Notes: generated by a model not told the origin, from the letters alone. DNA of 64,000 bases from Celeribacter naphthalenivorans (GCF_020524585.1 NZ_JAIVLK010000007.1:186001-250000); one strand, 5' to 3'; shown: positions 10,308 through 18,698, counted from the stretch's first letter. Numbers and translations are program-made.

Positions 10308-11098
10308 TCCGCACCACCGGCCTTGCCATCGGTGCCGCGCAGAAAACCGTGGCACGGGGTATCGACATCACGCTTTGCCGGAGCGAAATTCTGGGCGTGC
10401 TCGGCCCCAATGGCGCGGGCAAGACGACACTCTTCCGCACGATTCTCGGGCTCGCCCCGGCGCATGACGGCGATATTCTGCTTGGTGGAACCCCGATGGC
10501 GCAGCTCACCCGCCGCAAGATTGCCCACCGCATCGCCTATGTGCCGCAGAGCATGAGCGCGCCCTTTCCTGACAAGGTGAGCGACTATGTTCTGGCTGGC
10601 CGCACAGCCCATCTTGGCCCCTTTGCGGCTCCCGGTGCGGCTGACCGGACAAGGGCCGCCAGTGCCCTCGCCGCCCTCGGCATCACTGCCTTGGCCGACG
10701 CCCCGATTAACCGCATCTCCGGCGGAGAACGCCAAGCGGCCATGATCGCCCGCGCCGTCGCACAAGATGCCCCTGCCCTGATGCTGGACGAACCGGATGC
10801 CGCGCTGGATTTCGGCAAGCGCGAACACCTGGCGCAACTGTTGCAAGGGCTGGCCACACAGGGCTACGGGCTTATCTTCACCAGTCATGATCCGTTCTTC
10901 ATTGAACGGGTTGCAGACCGCGTTCTGACCATCGACAGACAAGGACATTGCCGCAGTGGCCGGGCAGACGAGATGATCACCGATGCCCAGCTGTCAGCGC
11001 TATACGGGATAGCAGAGCATGATGTGCGACAGGCACGGCGTGGCCGACGAGCAGAAACGGGGATTGGGCGCATGTCACGGATGGATGCCAGCGCGTGA
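10298..11098 (+). CDS. FecE/BtuD-family ABC importer ATPase (MolC-like)
   Basis: Cytosolic ATPase of the FecBCD-type importer, 266 residues. Walker A GPNGAGKTT, Q-loop AYVPQSM, signature ISGGERQAAMIARA, Walker B ALMLDEPDAALDF and the switch histidine in FTSHDPFF are all intact. The gene overlaps the permease by 10 nt and its 3' end overlaps the convergent MFS gene by 24 nt. The C-terminal tail after about residue 240 (HDVRQARRGRRAETGIG) is arginine-rich and probably unstructured. Confidence 0.9.
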   Translation: MELIRTTGLAIGAAQKTVARGIDITLCRSEILGVLGPNGAGKTTLFRTILGLAPAHDGDILLGGTPMAQLTRRKIAHRIAYVPQSMSAPFPDKVSDYVLAGRTAHLGPFAAPGAADRTRAASALAALGITALADAPINRISGGERQAAMIARAVAQDAPALMLDEPDAALDFGKREHLAQLLQGLATQGYGLIFTSHDPFFIERVADRVLTIDRQGHCRSGRADEMITDAQLSALYGIAEHDVRQARRGRRAETGIGRMSRMDASA

Positions 11099-12481
11099 CC
11101 TGCGCCGTGTCAGCCACACGATACCGATCGCCGCCAGCATCAGCGCCAGAATGTTATAGATCAAGCTTCCGGCGAATGCGTTGGCATATCCTGCATTGCG
11201 CAGGATCTGGCTAAAGAGGATTGCGATCACGGCCACGCCGATCGCGCCGCCGACCTGCTGCATGGTCGAGAGGATGCCGCCCGCCATTCCGGCCTCATCT
11301 TCCGTTGTGAAGCCGAGGGTAAAGTGCAGCAACGGTGTCATCGAAAGGCCTTGGCCGAACCCGAACACGATCAGTGCGGGGATCATCCATGCTACGCTCC
11401 CGTTGGCCAAAGCGGTCAGGGCGACGGCCACGGTTCCGGCGAGGTAAATTACCGCGCCACCGGCAATGCTTGTGGTGCCGAACCGCGCAACGATACGGGG
11501 CGCCAGCATGGAGGCGGTGACAAAGGCGACACTTGCCGGTGCAAACAAGGTGCCCGCTGCGAAGGCCGAAAGTCCAAGCCCCTCCTGTACCAGCAGCGCA
11601 AAGCCAAGGAAGAAGGATGTAGAGGTGGAATAGACCAGGAGCACGACGCCTGAGCCGACAGCGAAACTACGGTTGGCGAACATGGCCGGGTCCACCGCAG
11701 CTGCACCGCCATTTGATGTCACCCGCCGCTCCCATGCCACAAACACCATCATGGTGATGGCCGCGGCAAGGAAGCTGACCCATGTCCAGAGCGGCCAGCC
11801 CGAATGCGCGCCTTCCAGAAGCGGCACGAGCAGCAAGAGCAGCGCGAGCGTGGCGAGGAGTGTCCCTGCCCGGTCGATCCGCGCTGCGTTGGACTGACTG
11901 TTCTCCGGCAACCTGAACGCGCAGAGCACTCCGACAAGCCCGACTGGAAGGTTGATCAGAAAGATCATCCGCCACCCGAGGCCCGCGATATCCGCCGTGA
12001 CGATCCAGCCGCCCAGCACCTGCCCCGCGATGGCCGCGAGGCCTAAGGCCATGCCCAGAAGGCCGAACGCGCGCGGGCGCCGTTCTTCATCAAGGAGTAC
12101 GCGCAGCATGGCGTAAATCTGCGGGAACAGAATCCCCGCCGCCGCGCCTTGCAGCAGCCGCGCAGCGATCAGGGCCTCTGTGTCGGGCGCCAAGCCACAA
12201 AGAACTGATGTCAGGGTGAAAGAGATCGTCCCGAGTATATACACGCGGCGCCGTCCATACCGATCACCAAGTCTTGCGCCGGCGATGAGAAGCACGCCGA
12301 AGGTCAGTTCGTATCCTGCAACGATCCAGCCGATCCCCGACAGGTCCGCCTGTAGGTCGGCGCGGATGGAGGGCAGCGCGACATTCACCACGAACAGATC
12401 GAAAATGGTGATGAAGCCGCCAAGCAACAGGGCGAAAAGCGGGGCCACGCTAAGGTGGCGAGGGATGGGTTCGGTCGGCAT
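11075..12481 (-). CDS. MFS multidrug exporter, DHA2 (EmrB/QacA) type
   Basis: Proton-coupled drug or toxic-metabolite efflux permease of 468 residues with about 14 TM helices. Diagnostic motifs: motif D1-like FDLFVVNVALPSIRADL (residues about 28-44), ELTFGVLLIAGARLGDRYGRRRVY (loop 2-3 motif A) and GWRMIFLINLPVGL after TM5. The ATG is preceded by AAGGAG at 7 nt. It diverges from the MmyB-type regulator at 12570 across 88 bp containing a palindrome, so that regulator probably controls it. The 3' end overlaps the ATPase gene by 24 nt, tail to tail. Confidence 0.9.
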   Translation of the reverse strand: MPTEPIPRHLSVAPLFALLLGGFITIFDLFVVNVALPSIRADLQADLSGIGWIVAGYELTFGVLLIAGARLGDRYGRRRVYILGTISFTLTSVLCGLAPDTEALIAARLLQGAAAGILFPQIYAMLRVLLDEERRPRAFGLLGMALGLAAIAGQVLGGWIVTADIAGLGWRMIFLINLPVGLVGVLCAFRLPENSQSNAARIDRAGTLLATLALLLLLVPLLEGAHSGWPLWTWVSFLAAAITMMVFVAWERRVTSNGGAAAVDPAMFANRSFAVGSGVVLLVYSTSTSFFLGFALLVQEGLGLSAFAAGTLFAPASVAFVTASMLAPRIVARFGTTSIAGGAVIYLAGTVAVALTALANGSVAWMIPALIVFGFGQGLSMTPLLHFTLGFTTEDEAGMAGGILSTMQQVGGAIGVAVIAILFSQILRNAGYANAFAGSLIYNILALMLAAIGIVWLTRRRSRAGIHP

Positions 12482-12537
12482 GACAGCTCCTTCTTCGAGA
12501 TCATGACGTCCTTTCGCGCAGCTTTTATTCTGTTACT

Positions 12538-12556
12538 ATGGGGTAAATTATCCTAT
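12538..12556. promoter_or_regulatory. Candidate operator between MFS exporter and MmyB-type regulator
   Basis: ATGGGGTAAATTATCCTAT is a near-palindrome (15 of 19 positions symmetric) in the 88-bp divergent intergenic region, 14 bp before the regulator start. Placement suits autoregulation plus control of the exporter; it is inferred from symmetry only. Confidence 0.4.
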
Positions 12557-12569
12557 TGCTTGTAGCACC

Positions 12570-13415
12570 ATGACCACCCGTCTTTCCCGCACCCGTCAGG
12601 ATTTGGCGGAATTCCTGCGCCACAAACGCGCCAGCGTACAGCCTGAGGATGTGGGCCTGCCGCGCAGTGCACGCCGCCGCACCCCTGGCCTGCGGCGCGA
12701 GGAGGTCGCGACCGTCGCAGGGATCGGCCTGAGCTGGTATACGTGGCTGGAGCAGGGACGAGACATCCGTGTTTCGGCCCATCTTCTCGACAGCGTCGCG
12801 CGCGCCCTTCGGATGAGCCCCGAAGAACGCCAGCACCTGTACCTTCTTGCGCAGAACCGTCCGCCCTCGGCCCCGGCAGATACATGGTGCGAGATGCCAC
12901 CGTTGATCCGGGTGCTGCTGGACGACTTGACGCAGCGACCTGCGTTCGTGATGAACCTTCGCTGGGACGTGATTGGATGGAATGCCGCAGGCGACGGCCT
13001 GTTCGGGTTCTCGGACTACCCGAAGGGCCAGCGGAACATGCTCTGGATGTATTTCGCAGATGAACGGCTGAGCTGCCGCGTGCAGGACTGGCCCCGGCAA
13101 GCGGCCCAGATCGTCGCCAGCTTCCGACGTGACTATGCTGCCGGACATCACCGGAGCGACATGCAAGACTTGGCCGATCATTTACAAACGGCGTCCCGCA
13201 CCTTTCGTCGCCTGTGGCGTGACCATGACGTGCAGGGTCGATGTGAGGGGCGTCGCAGTTTCGAGATGCCAGACCGAGGTCAGGTTGCATTCGACCATAC
13301 AACGCTGATCGTCGATCAGGACCGACATCTGCGCCTCGTATACTACGTGGCCGTGCCGGGAGGTCTTCCAGACACCCCAAGAAATGGCCATGCTCTCGAT
13401 CTTGCATCTGACTGA
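12570..13415 (+). CDS. HTH transcriptional regulator with MmyB-like ligand-binding domain
   Basis: DNA-binding regulator, 281 residues. The N-terminal XRE-type HTH spans about residues 10-85, with the family signature RRRTPGLRREEVATVAGI...WYTWLEQGR. The C-terminal MmyB-like domain includes PAFVMNLRWDVIGWNAAG near 128-145 and YFADERLS. No convincing ribosome site precedes the ATG, so translation may be leaderless or weak. Divergence from a DHA2 exporter is the classic arrangement for a local regulator of efflux. It ends 88 bp from the convergent Lrp gene. Confidence 0.88.
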   Translation: MTTRLSRTRQDLAEFLRHKRASVQPEDVGLPRSARRRTPGLRREEVATVAGIGLSWYTWLEQGRDIRVSAHLLDSVARALRMSPEERQHLYLLAQNRPPSAPADTWCEMPPLIRVLLDDLTQRPAFVMNLRWDVIGWNAAGDGLFGFSDYPKGQRNMLWMYFADERLSCRVQDWPRQAAQIVASFRRDYAAGHHRSDMQDLADHLQTASRTFRRLWRDHDVQGRCEGRRSFEMPDRGQVAFDHTTLIVDQDRHLRLVYYVAVPGGLPDTPRNGHALDLASD

Positions 13416-13503
13416 TAGGGGTTCGAAGCGGTCCTGCGCCGTCGCCGCAGACGCCTCGCCCGGATGGGTCAGGGCCGGGCACGATCTAGCTTTCACAACA
13501 GGG

Positions 13504-13983
13504 TCAGGCCGTCTCCGTATCGATGGGCCATGCGGTCGAGGCAAGGATCACTTCCATCGAGAACTTCGACGTGATGTTGCGGCAGGGAAGCCTGCGCGTG
13601 AACTCAAGATAGAACCCATCAAATGCGCCCATATCCGGCACGACGACCTTGAGCATATAGTCGATATCCCCGGCCATCCGGTGAACTTCAACGATGGCGG
13701 GGAACTGGGGAATAACCTTGCGGAACTCAGCGCGCCATTCCGGTGTGTGGTCCGACGCTTCGATCTCCACGAACACGGTGAGCCCCAGGCCAACCCTGAC
13801 AGGATCGACAAGCGCAACCCGGCCCGTGATGACGCCGGCGGCCTCCAGCTTCTGTATGCGCTTCCAGCAGGGCGTCTGAGACAGACCAACCCGCTCCGCG
13901 AGCTGTGCCACGGGCAACGTCGCGTCCCGCATCAATTGGTTCAGAATCTTCCTGTCAATTCTGTCGAGTGTCAGATCGCTCAT
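13504..13983 (-). CDS. Lrp/AsnC-family transcriptional regulator
   Basis: A 159-residue regulator with an N-terminal winged HTH (LDRIDRKILNQLMRDATLPVAQLAERVGLSQTPCWKRIQKLEAAGVI, residues about 6-52) and a C-terminal RAM ligand-binding domain (about 65-145). RAM domains usually sense amino acids. Its ATG overlaps the stop of the small unknown gene at 13980-14354 by 4 nt, so it appears to be the last gene of the sulfate-transport operon. That link to sulfur amino acid supply is an inference from position. Confidence 0.9.
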   Translation of the reverse strand: MSDLTLDRIDRKILNQLMRDATLPVAQLAERVGLSQTPCWKRIQKLEAAGVITGRVALVDPVRVGLGLTVFVEIEASDHTPEWRAEFRKVIPQFPAIVEVHRMAGDIDYMLKVVVPDMGAFDGFYLEFTRRLPCRNITSKFSMEVILASTAWPIDTETA

Positions 13984-14354
13984 CGGTATCGCCTTGCCAT
14001 CATATTGGTCCAGGGGGGTGCAAGCCGGGCGAAAATCTCTCGCTCGGCCTGAAGAAGGAGCCGAGGGTCCGGCTCATCGGGGCAAAGCCCGACCGCATGT
14101 AGCCGCTGATGCAAAAGCGCCTGCCAAATTGGATCATCCCATCCAATCCATGGCTTGGGCAGGACAATCGCGCACAAACGGCGTTGTGCATCGACGTGAC
14201 CACGCCAGACAATCCACCACTTGGGCACAGCGGTGCGAACACGCCACCCCGTGACCGGGATCGCAAAGCCCCCCTCCGCCGGGACGGAAGACGTCGTGAG
14301 CCAGAGAGCCGCCCGAAGCCAAGTTGACGCGCCGATATGTGTTGGACGTTGCAT
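13980..14354 (-). CDS. Small protein of unknown function in sulfate-transport operon
   Basis: I do not recognise this 124-residue protein. It is rich in Trp (seven, e.g. PKWWIVWRG and PKPWIGWDDPIWQALL) and Arg, has no signal peptide or clear TM helix, and ends APPWTNMMARRYR. Evidence that it is real: it begins 14 nt after the cysA stop, and its stop overlaps the Lrp start as ATGA. Other reading frames across the stretch are open too, which is common in GC-rich DNA, so the translational-coupling geometry is the main argument. Confidence 0.5.
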   Translation of the reverse strand: MQRPTHIGASTWLRAALWLTTSSVPAEGGFAIPVTGWRVRTAVPKWWIVWRGHVDAQRRLCAIVLPKPWIGWDDPIWQALLHQRLHAVGLCPDEPDPRLLLQAEREIFARLAPPWTNMMARRYR

Positions 14355-14368
14355 CCACCCACGCAGTC

Positions 14369-15088
14369 CTAAGCTGCAGTAAACGCGCGCACGAAGTCGC
14401 TCGCCGGGTTCGCGCGAATGTCTGACGGTTTGCCGACCTGTTCGATCCGGCCCATCGACATCACGACCACAAGGTCGGCGAGTTCCAAAGCCTCCTCCTG
14501 ATCATGCGTCACAAAAACCGTGGTCAGGCCGGTGGTGTCGTGGATTTCGCGCAGCCCCTGACGAAGCTCTTTGCGCACCTTGGCGTCCAAGGCGCCGAAG
14601 GGCTCGTCGAGCAAAAGCATACGCGGCTCGATCGCCAATGCGCGCGCGAGGGCCACCCGCTGGCGTTGACCGCCCGAGAGTTGGCTGGGGTAGCGCGCGC
14701 CGATATCCGGAAGCTGGATGAGGTCCAGCAGCCGGTTCACGCGACGCCCGATCTCCGCCTCGGCCGGGCGCTCGCCGCGTGTGCGCGCGCGCAAACCATA
14801 AGCCACGTTCTCGAATACGGTCATGTGCCGAAAGAGGGCGTAATGCTGGAAAACAAACCCCGCGCGGCGGTCTTGCACGCTGAGCCCTGTCGCATCCAGC
14901 GCATCGAACATGACACGGCCTGAGGTCGGGAACTCCAGTCCGGCCAAAATCCGCAGAAGCGTCGTCTTGCCGGACCCCGAAGGGCCGAGCAGCGCGATCA
15001 ATGCGCCAGAGGGGATGCTGAGCGACACCGGGTGAAGCGCACGCTGATTGCCGAATTCTTTGGCGATTTCTTCGATTTGAACAAACAT
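14369..15088 (-). CDS. cysA: Sulfate/thiosulfate ABC importer ATPase, short form
   Basis: ATPase of the sulfate importer. ATG 15088 follows AAAGGAG by 5 nt; a longer in-frame reading overlaps cysW. The 239 residues contain Walker [10 protein letters not shown], signature [15 protein letters not shown] and Walker [13 protein letters not shown], with [17 protein letters not shown] typical of the CysA/MalK class. The protein stops at FVRAFTAA, directly after the nucleotide-binding domain, so the C-terminal regulatory TOBE region of full-length CysA (about 340-360 residues) is missing. It sits 11 nt downstream of the cysW stop codon. Confidence 0.9.
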   Translation of the reverse strand: MFVQIEEIAKEFGNQRALHPVSLSIPSGALIALLGPSGSGKTTLLRILAGLEFPTSGRVMFDALDATGLSVQDRRAGFVFQHYALFRHMTVFENVAYGLRARTRGERPAEAEIGRRVNRLLDLIQLPDIGARYPSQLSGGQRQRVALARALAIEPRMLLLDEPFGALDAKVRKELRQGLREIHDTTGLTTVFVTHDQEEALELADLVVVMSMGRIEQVGKPSDIRANPASDFVRAFTAA

Positions 15089-15099
15089 GTTGGCTCCTT

Positions 15100-15966
15100 T
15101 CAGTGGCGTCGGGTCGCGGCCAAAAGGCCCGCATAGCGCCATTCGAGCAGGGATTTCAGAAGAAGAGTGAGCAGTGCAAGGAGCGCCAGAACGGCGGCCA
15201 GAGAGAAGGCGGCAACCGAAAGATACTCGTTGTAAAGCATCTCGATCATGATCGGCATGGTCGTCGTCTCACCCCGGATTTTGCCGGAGATCACAGCGAC
15301 GGCTCCAAATTCACCCATGGCCCGAGCATTACAGAGCAGCACCCCATAGAGCAGCGCCCAACGGATATTCGGGAGCGTGACCGTGAAAAACGTTCGCCAG
15401 CCCGACGCCCCCAAAGTCAAGGCGGCCTCTTCCTCGGCGCGGCCCTGTTCCATCATGACGGGGATCAATTCTCGAGCGACAAACGGGAACGTCACAAACA
15501 TCGTCGCCAGCACAATACCGGGAAAGGCGAAGACGACCTTCAGGTCATGGGCGATCAGCCAGGCCCCGAGCCAGGAATTGGTGCCGAACAGCATCACAAG
15601 GGCCAAGCCCGCCACAACCGGCGAGACCGAAAAGGGCAAGTCTATCAGCGTGATCAAAAGGGCTTTGCCACGGAAGTCGAACTTGGTGATCGCCCAGGCT
15701 GCCGCGATGCCGAAAGCGGCATTGAGAGGCACAGCGATGGCCGCCACGATCAGCGTCAACCGGATTGCGGCCTGCGCATCGGGCGAGGCAAGGCCTTCGA
15801 GCGAGGCGGCCCAGCCGCTGCGCAGGGCCTCGGCAAAGACAGCGATCAGCGGCGCAAACAGCAGGACCGCGATCAGGATCATGACCACCCCGATCACAAT
15901 CCGCCTCGTCAATGCGGTCTCTGTAGTGACCGACGCCGCACGGGGGGTGAAACTCACGTCAGACAT
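15100..15966 (-). CDS. cysW: Sulfate ABC importer permease CysW
   Basis: Inner-membrane permease, 288 residues, about six TM helices. ATG 15966 has GGAGG 7 nt upstream and overlaps the cysT stop by 8 nt; a TTG two codons earlier is less likely. Family marks include [20 protein letters not shown] near residues 108-127, [18 protein letters not shown], the EAA loop [22 protein letters not shown] and [21 protein letters not shown] near the end of the core, all characteristic of CysW. Confidence 0.93.
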   Translation of the reverse strand: MSDVSFTPRAASVTTETALTRRIVIGVVMILIAVLLFAPLIAVFAEALRSGWAASLEGLASPDAQAAIRLTLIVAAIAVPLNAAFGIAAAWAITKFDFRGKALLITLIDLPFSVSPVVAGLALVMLFGTNSWLGAWLIAHDLKVVFAFPGIVLATMFVTFPFVARELIPVMMEQGRAEEEAALTLGASGWRTFFTVTLPNIRWALLYGVLLCNARAMGEFGAVAVISGKIRGETTTMPIMIEMLYNEYLSVAAFSLAAVLALLALLTLLLKSLLEWRYAGLLAATRRH

Positions 15967-16804
15967 CGCCAATCCTCCGTCTGCTCCATATCTGGATGAT
16001 GTTGATGACCAGCAGCATCGCGAAGGAGATCAGCAACATGGCGAGCCCAATCGCGGTGGCCGCGTCGTAATTGTATTCTTCAAGCCGGATCACGATCAGC
16101 AGCGGCGCGATCTCGGTCTTGAACGGCAGGTTCCCGGCAATAAAAATGACCGATCCGTATTCTCCGACGGAGCGGGCCAACGCGAGGGCAAAACCCGTCA
16201 GCAAGGCCGGGGCGAGCATCGGCAGGATCACCCGACGCAAGGTATAGGCCCGGCTGGCCCCCAAGGTGGCGCTGGCCTCTTCGACCTCCCGGTCGATCTC
16301 CTCGATGACCGGCTGAACCGTGCGCACCACGAAAGGCAACCCGATGAAAATCAGTGCCAACCAGATGCCAAACTCGGTATAGGCCACTTTGATCCCCAGC
16401 GGCGTGAGCATCTGACCGAGGGCACCGTTTGGCGCATAAAGCGCCGTCAATGCGATCCCTGCCACCGCAGTTGGCAATGCGAAAGGCAGGTCAATCGCCG
16501 CATCAATCAGGCGACGTCCCCAAAACCGGTACCGCACCAGAACCCAGGCCAACACAAGCCCGAACACCAGATTGAACAGGGATGCCACCAAGGCCGCGCG
16601 AAACGACAGGGCGAGTGCTGCGCGAATGCGCCTTGTGCCCACCATCTCCCATAGCTCTGCCGGCCCGATCATCACGCCGCGACCGACAAGCGCCATGATC
16701 GGCAAAAGGACGACAACGGACAGCGCCGCCATCATGATCCCAAAGCTCAGCCCAAACCCCGGCAAGGGTGAGGGCGAGCGTAGAATGCCCGCCCGCATGG
16801 TCAT
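15959..16804 (-). CDS. cysT: Sulfate ABC importer permease CysT
   Basis: Partner permease of CysW, 281 residues. It starts within the ATGA overlap with the sulfate-binding-protein stop. Family marks: DLPFALPTAVAGIALTALY (residues about 94-112), GLPFVVRTVQPVIEE, the EAA loop EVEEASATLGASRAYTLRRVILP and SVGEYGSVIFIAGNLPFKTE, which together distinguish CysT. About six TM helices are visible. Confidence 0.93.
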   Translation of the reverse strand: MTMRAGILRSPSPLPGFGLSFGIMMAALSVVVLLPIMALVGRGVMIGPAELWEMVGTRRIRAALALSFRAALVASLFNLVFGLVLAWVLVRYRFWGRRLIDAAIDLPFALPTAVAGIALTALYAPNGALGQMLTPLGIKVAYTEFGIWLALIFIGLPFVVRTVQPVIEEIDREVEEASATLGASRAYTLRRVILPMLAPALLTGFALALARSVGEYGSVIFIAGNLPFKTEIAPLLIVIRLEEYNYDAATAIGLAMLLISFAMLLVINIIQIWSRRRIGDV

Positions 16805-18009
16805 TGCTCCTCATAGATCTGGTCGAAGACACCGCCATCGCCAAAGAAGGTGGGCTGCACTTCGGCCCATCCGCCGAAATCGTCGATGGACAGCCGCGTC
16901 ACCTCAGGAAAGCGGGCGATATCCTCTTGCGAGGCGGCGGAGGTATCCCAGGCCCGATAGTAATTTTGCAAAGCGAGCGCCTGCGCTTCGGGACGATAGA
17001 GATGCTCAAGATAGGCCTCGGCGACGGCACGCTGGCGCTCTGACGTGATGTTGCCATCAACCAGCGTCACGGGTGGTTCGGCGAGCATCGAAACCGAAGG
17101 CACAACAATGTCGAATGCACCGTCGCCTTGCTCGGCCAGAGCCAGAAACGCCTCGTTTTCCCAGGCCAGCAAGACATCCCCAATCCCGCGTTGAACGAAG
17201 GTGTTGGTCGCGCCGCGTGCCCCGGTGTCAAGCACAGGGACGTTGCGGAACAGCGTGCCCAGATAGGCGCGCGCCTGCGCCTCGTCGCCGTCATATTCCT
17301 CCATGGCCCAAGCCCAGGCCGCCATGAAGTTCCAGCGCGCGCCGCCAGAGGTCTTGGGGTTCGGGGTGATGACAGCGACGTCGTCGCGGGCAAGGTCATC
17401 CCAATCCTCGATGCCGAGAGGATTGCCATCCCGGACCAGAAACACGATCGTTGACGTGTAGGGCGAGGAATTGTGCGGCAGGCGCGATTGCCAATCTTCC
17501 GGGATCTTGCCTGTGCGTTCGGCAATGGCCGAGATGTCAGCCGAAAGCGCGAGTGTCACCACAGTCGCCTCAAGCCCATCGATCACGGCACGCGCCTGTC
17601 CGCCGGAGCCGCCATGCGACTGTCGCAAGGTCACAGGCGCGTGGCCTTCGCTTTCCCACCATGCGCTGAAAAGCTCATTGTATTGCCGATAGAACTCGCG
17701 CGTCGGGTCGTAGGACACGTTGAGGATCTCCGTGTCCTCCTGCGCGCTGGCGGGCATCACGACCCCGAAAGTTAGACCGAGCGAGGTCAATGCCGCCACG
17801 ACACCTCGGCGCAAACTGATGCGCGAAAAGGTTTTACGGAATGCGCCGTCGCGAACCTTGGTCATGGCCTTTGGGTGCCAGCCACTCGCAATCGGGCGAC
17901 CAACCATACGGCGATTGCCCGCGTCAATTTCGATCTGGCCGTCATCGAGACGGCGAATGAAAGTGCCCTGTGCCAGCACATGGCTGCCGATCTGAATCGT
18001 GAGAAGCAT
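16801..18009 (-). CDS. sbp: Periplasmic sulfate-binding protein with N-terminal extension
   Basis: Binds sulfate or thiosulfate for CysTWA. The mature part (after about residue 92) is a standard Sbp/CysP protein: LNVSYDPTREFYRQYNELF, QSHGGSGGQARAVIDGLEA, VRDGNPLGIEDWDDLA, PNPKTSGGARWNFMAAWAW and VPSVSMLAEPPV. The strongest start is ATG 18009 (AAGGAG 6 nt upstream), but this puts 48 extra residues (MLLTIQIGSHVLAQGTF...) before a normal signal peptide that begins at an internal ATG 17865 (MTKVRDGAFRK, cleavage after ASA). The extension is beta-rich and looks like a separate small domain fused in frame. Export may depend on internal initiation. The cysT gene overlaps its stop. Confidence 0.85.
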   Translation of the reverse strand: MLLTIQIGSHVLAQGTFIRRLDDGQIEIDAGNRRMVGRPIASGWHPKAMTKVRDGAFRKTFSRISLRRGVVAALTSLGLTFGVVMPASAQEDTEILNVSYDPTREFYRQYNELFSAWWESEGHAPVTLRQSHGGSGGQARAVIDGLEATVVTLALSADISAIAERTGKIPEDWQSRLPHNSSPYTSTIVFLVRDGNPLGIEDWDDLARDDVAVITPNPKTSGGARWNFMAAWAWAMEEYDGDEAQARAYLGTLFRNVPVLDTGARGATNTFVQRGIGDVLLAWENEAFLALAEQGDGAFDIVVPSVSMLAEPPVTLVDGNITSERQRAVAEAYLEHLYRPEAQALALQNYYRAWDTSAASQEDIARFPEVTRLSIDDFGGWAEVQPTFFGDGGVFDQIYEEQ

Positions 18010-18113
18010 GTGATCTCCTTTGCTCATCGCTGTCGAATTCGTCGTGTCAGGACGATGGGGACTTCTCGGGTTTTGGCCCGAGGAAGCGTCCGGCACCTCC
18101 TGACACGTTAATA

Positions 18114-18170
18114 ACGACAGGGTTAGTCGTGTTTTGCAAAGGAAAAATCACGTCTAATTTGGTCGTGATT
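18114..18170. promoter_or_regulatory. Repeated CACGAC half-sites upstream of the sulfate operon
   Basis: A perfect inverted repeat AATCACG-N11-CGTGATT (18146-18170) is accompanied by a second one, ACGAC-N7-GTCGT (18114-18130). The shared half-site CACG(A/T)C-TAA occurs at least three times in 57 bp. The block lies between the Rrf2 gene stop and the sulfate-binding-protein start, about 105-160 bp upstream of that start, where an activator or repressor of the sulfate operon would bind. No U tract follows, so it is not a terminator. Confidence 0.5.
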
Positions 18171-18178
18171 ATAGAATA

Positions 18179-18646
18179 TTATTCTCCGCCCCCAAGCCCC
18201 GGAAGGCCAAAGCGTTCGAGCGGTCGCGCCTCACGCATCAAATCCGACAGAGTGAGTGATTCGAGCATCAGGATATACGTCGTGTAAAACCCGCCGAACA
18301 CGGCACGCACACTACAGCTCACCTCGTCCTTGCAGTCCTCACAGCGCTGATACGCATTGCGAGACAAGCACGGAAACGGAGCCAACGGGCCGTCAATCAG
18401 GCGAAGCACCTCCGCCAAAGATACGCGCCGGGGGTCCTTGATCAGTTCGTATCCCCCATTTCGACCGCGACGGCTCCCGATCAGACCCGCCCGCTTCAGA
18501 TCGAGGAGGATGTGCTCAAGAAAGCGTTTGGGGGCCCCGGAGCGCTCCGCGATCTCTTCGATCCGCAGAGCCGTTCCATCCTGCGCCTGCTCATCGGCCA
18601 AGACCGTCAGAGCCTTCAGCGCATATTTTGTCTTTTGAGTGAGCAT
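18179..18646 (-). CDS. Rrf2-family transcriptional regulator with cysteine cluster
   Basis: A 155-residue regulator with the Rrf2 winged HTH (LTQKTKYALKALTVLADEQ at the N terminus, IEEIAERSGAPKRFLEHILLDLKRAGLIGSRRG at about 27-59). The later part contains a Cys cluster C-x8-C-x2-C-x5-C within residues about 102-122, a pattern suited to an Fe-S cluster as in IscR, NsrR and RsrR. It lies directly upstream of, and in the same direction as, the sulfate operon, with the CACGAC repeats between them, so control of sulfate uptake by redox or sulfur status is likely. Start chosen at ATG 18646. Confidence 0.87.
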   Translation of the reverse strand: MLTQKTKYALKALTVLADEQAQDGTALRIEEIAERSGAPKRFLEHILLDLKRAGLIGSRRGRNGGYELIKDPRRVSLAEVLRLIDGPLAPFPCLSRNAYQRCEDCKDEVSCSVRAVFGGFYTTYILMLESLTLSDLMREARPLERFGLPGLGGGE

Positions 18647-18698
18647 CGCGCCGCCCCCTGCACATATTACGACTAGATCGATCAATATTTACAAGAGA

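Noticed and set aside
11099-11200. Gene decay between the MolC-like ATPase and the MFS exporter
   Set aside because: The two genes simply overlap tail to tail; both C termini are intact.
14000-14362. Alternative frame over the small gene after cysA (GTG start at 14362)
   Set aside because: It lacks the ATGA coupling to the Lrp gene that the ATG 14354 frame has.
15377-16654. 425-residue open frame antisense to cysW and cysT
   Set aside because: Spans two clear permease genes on the other strand and resembles no family.
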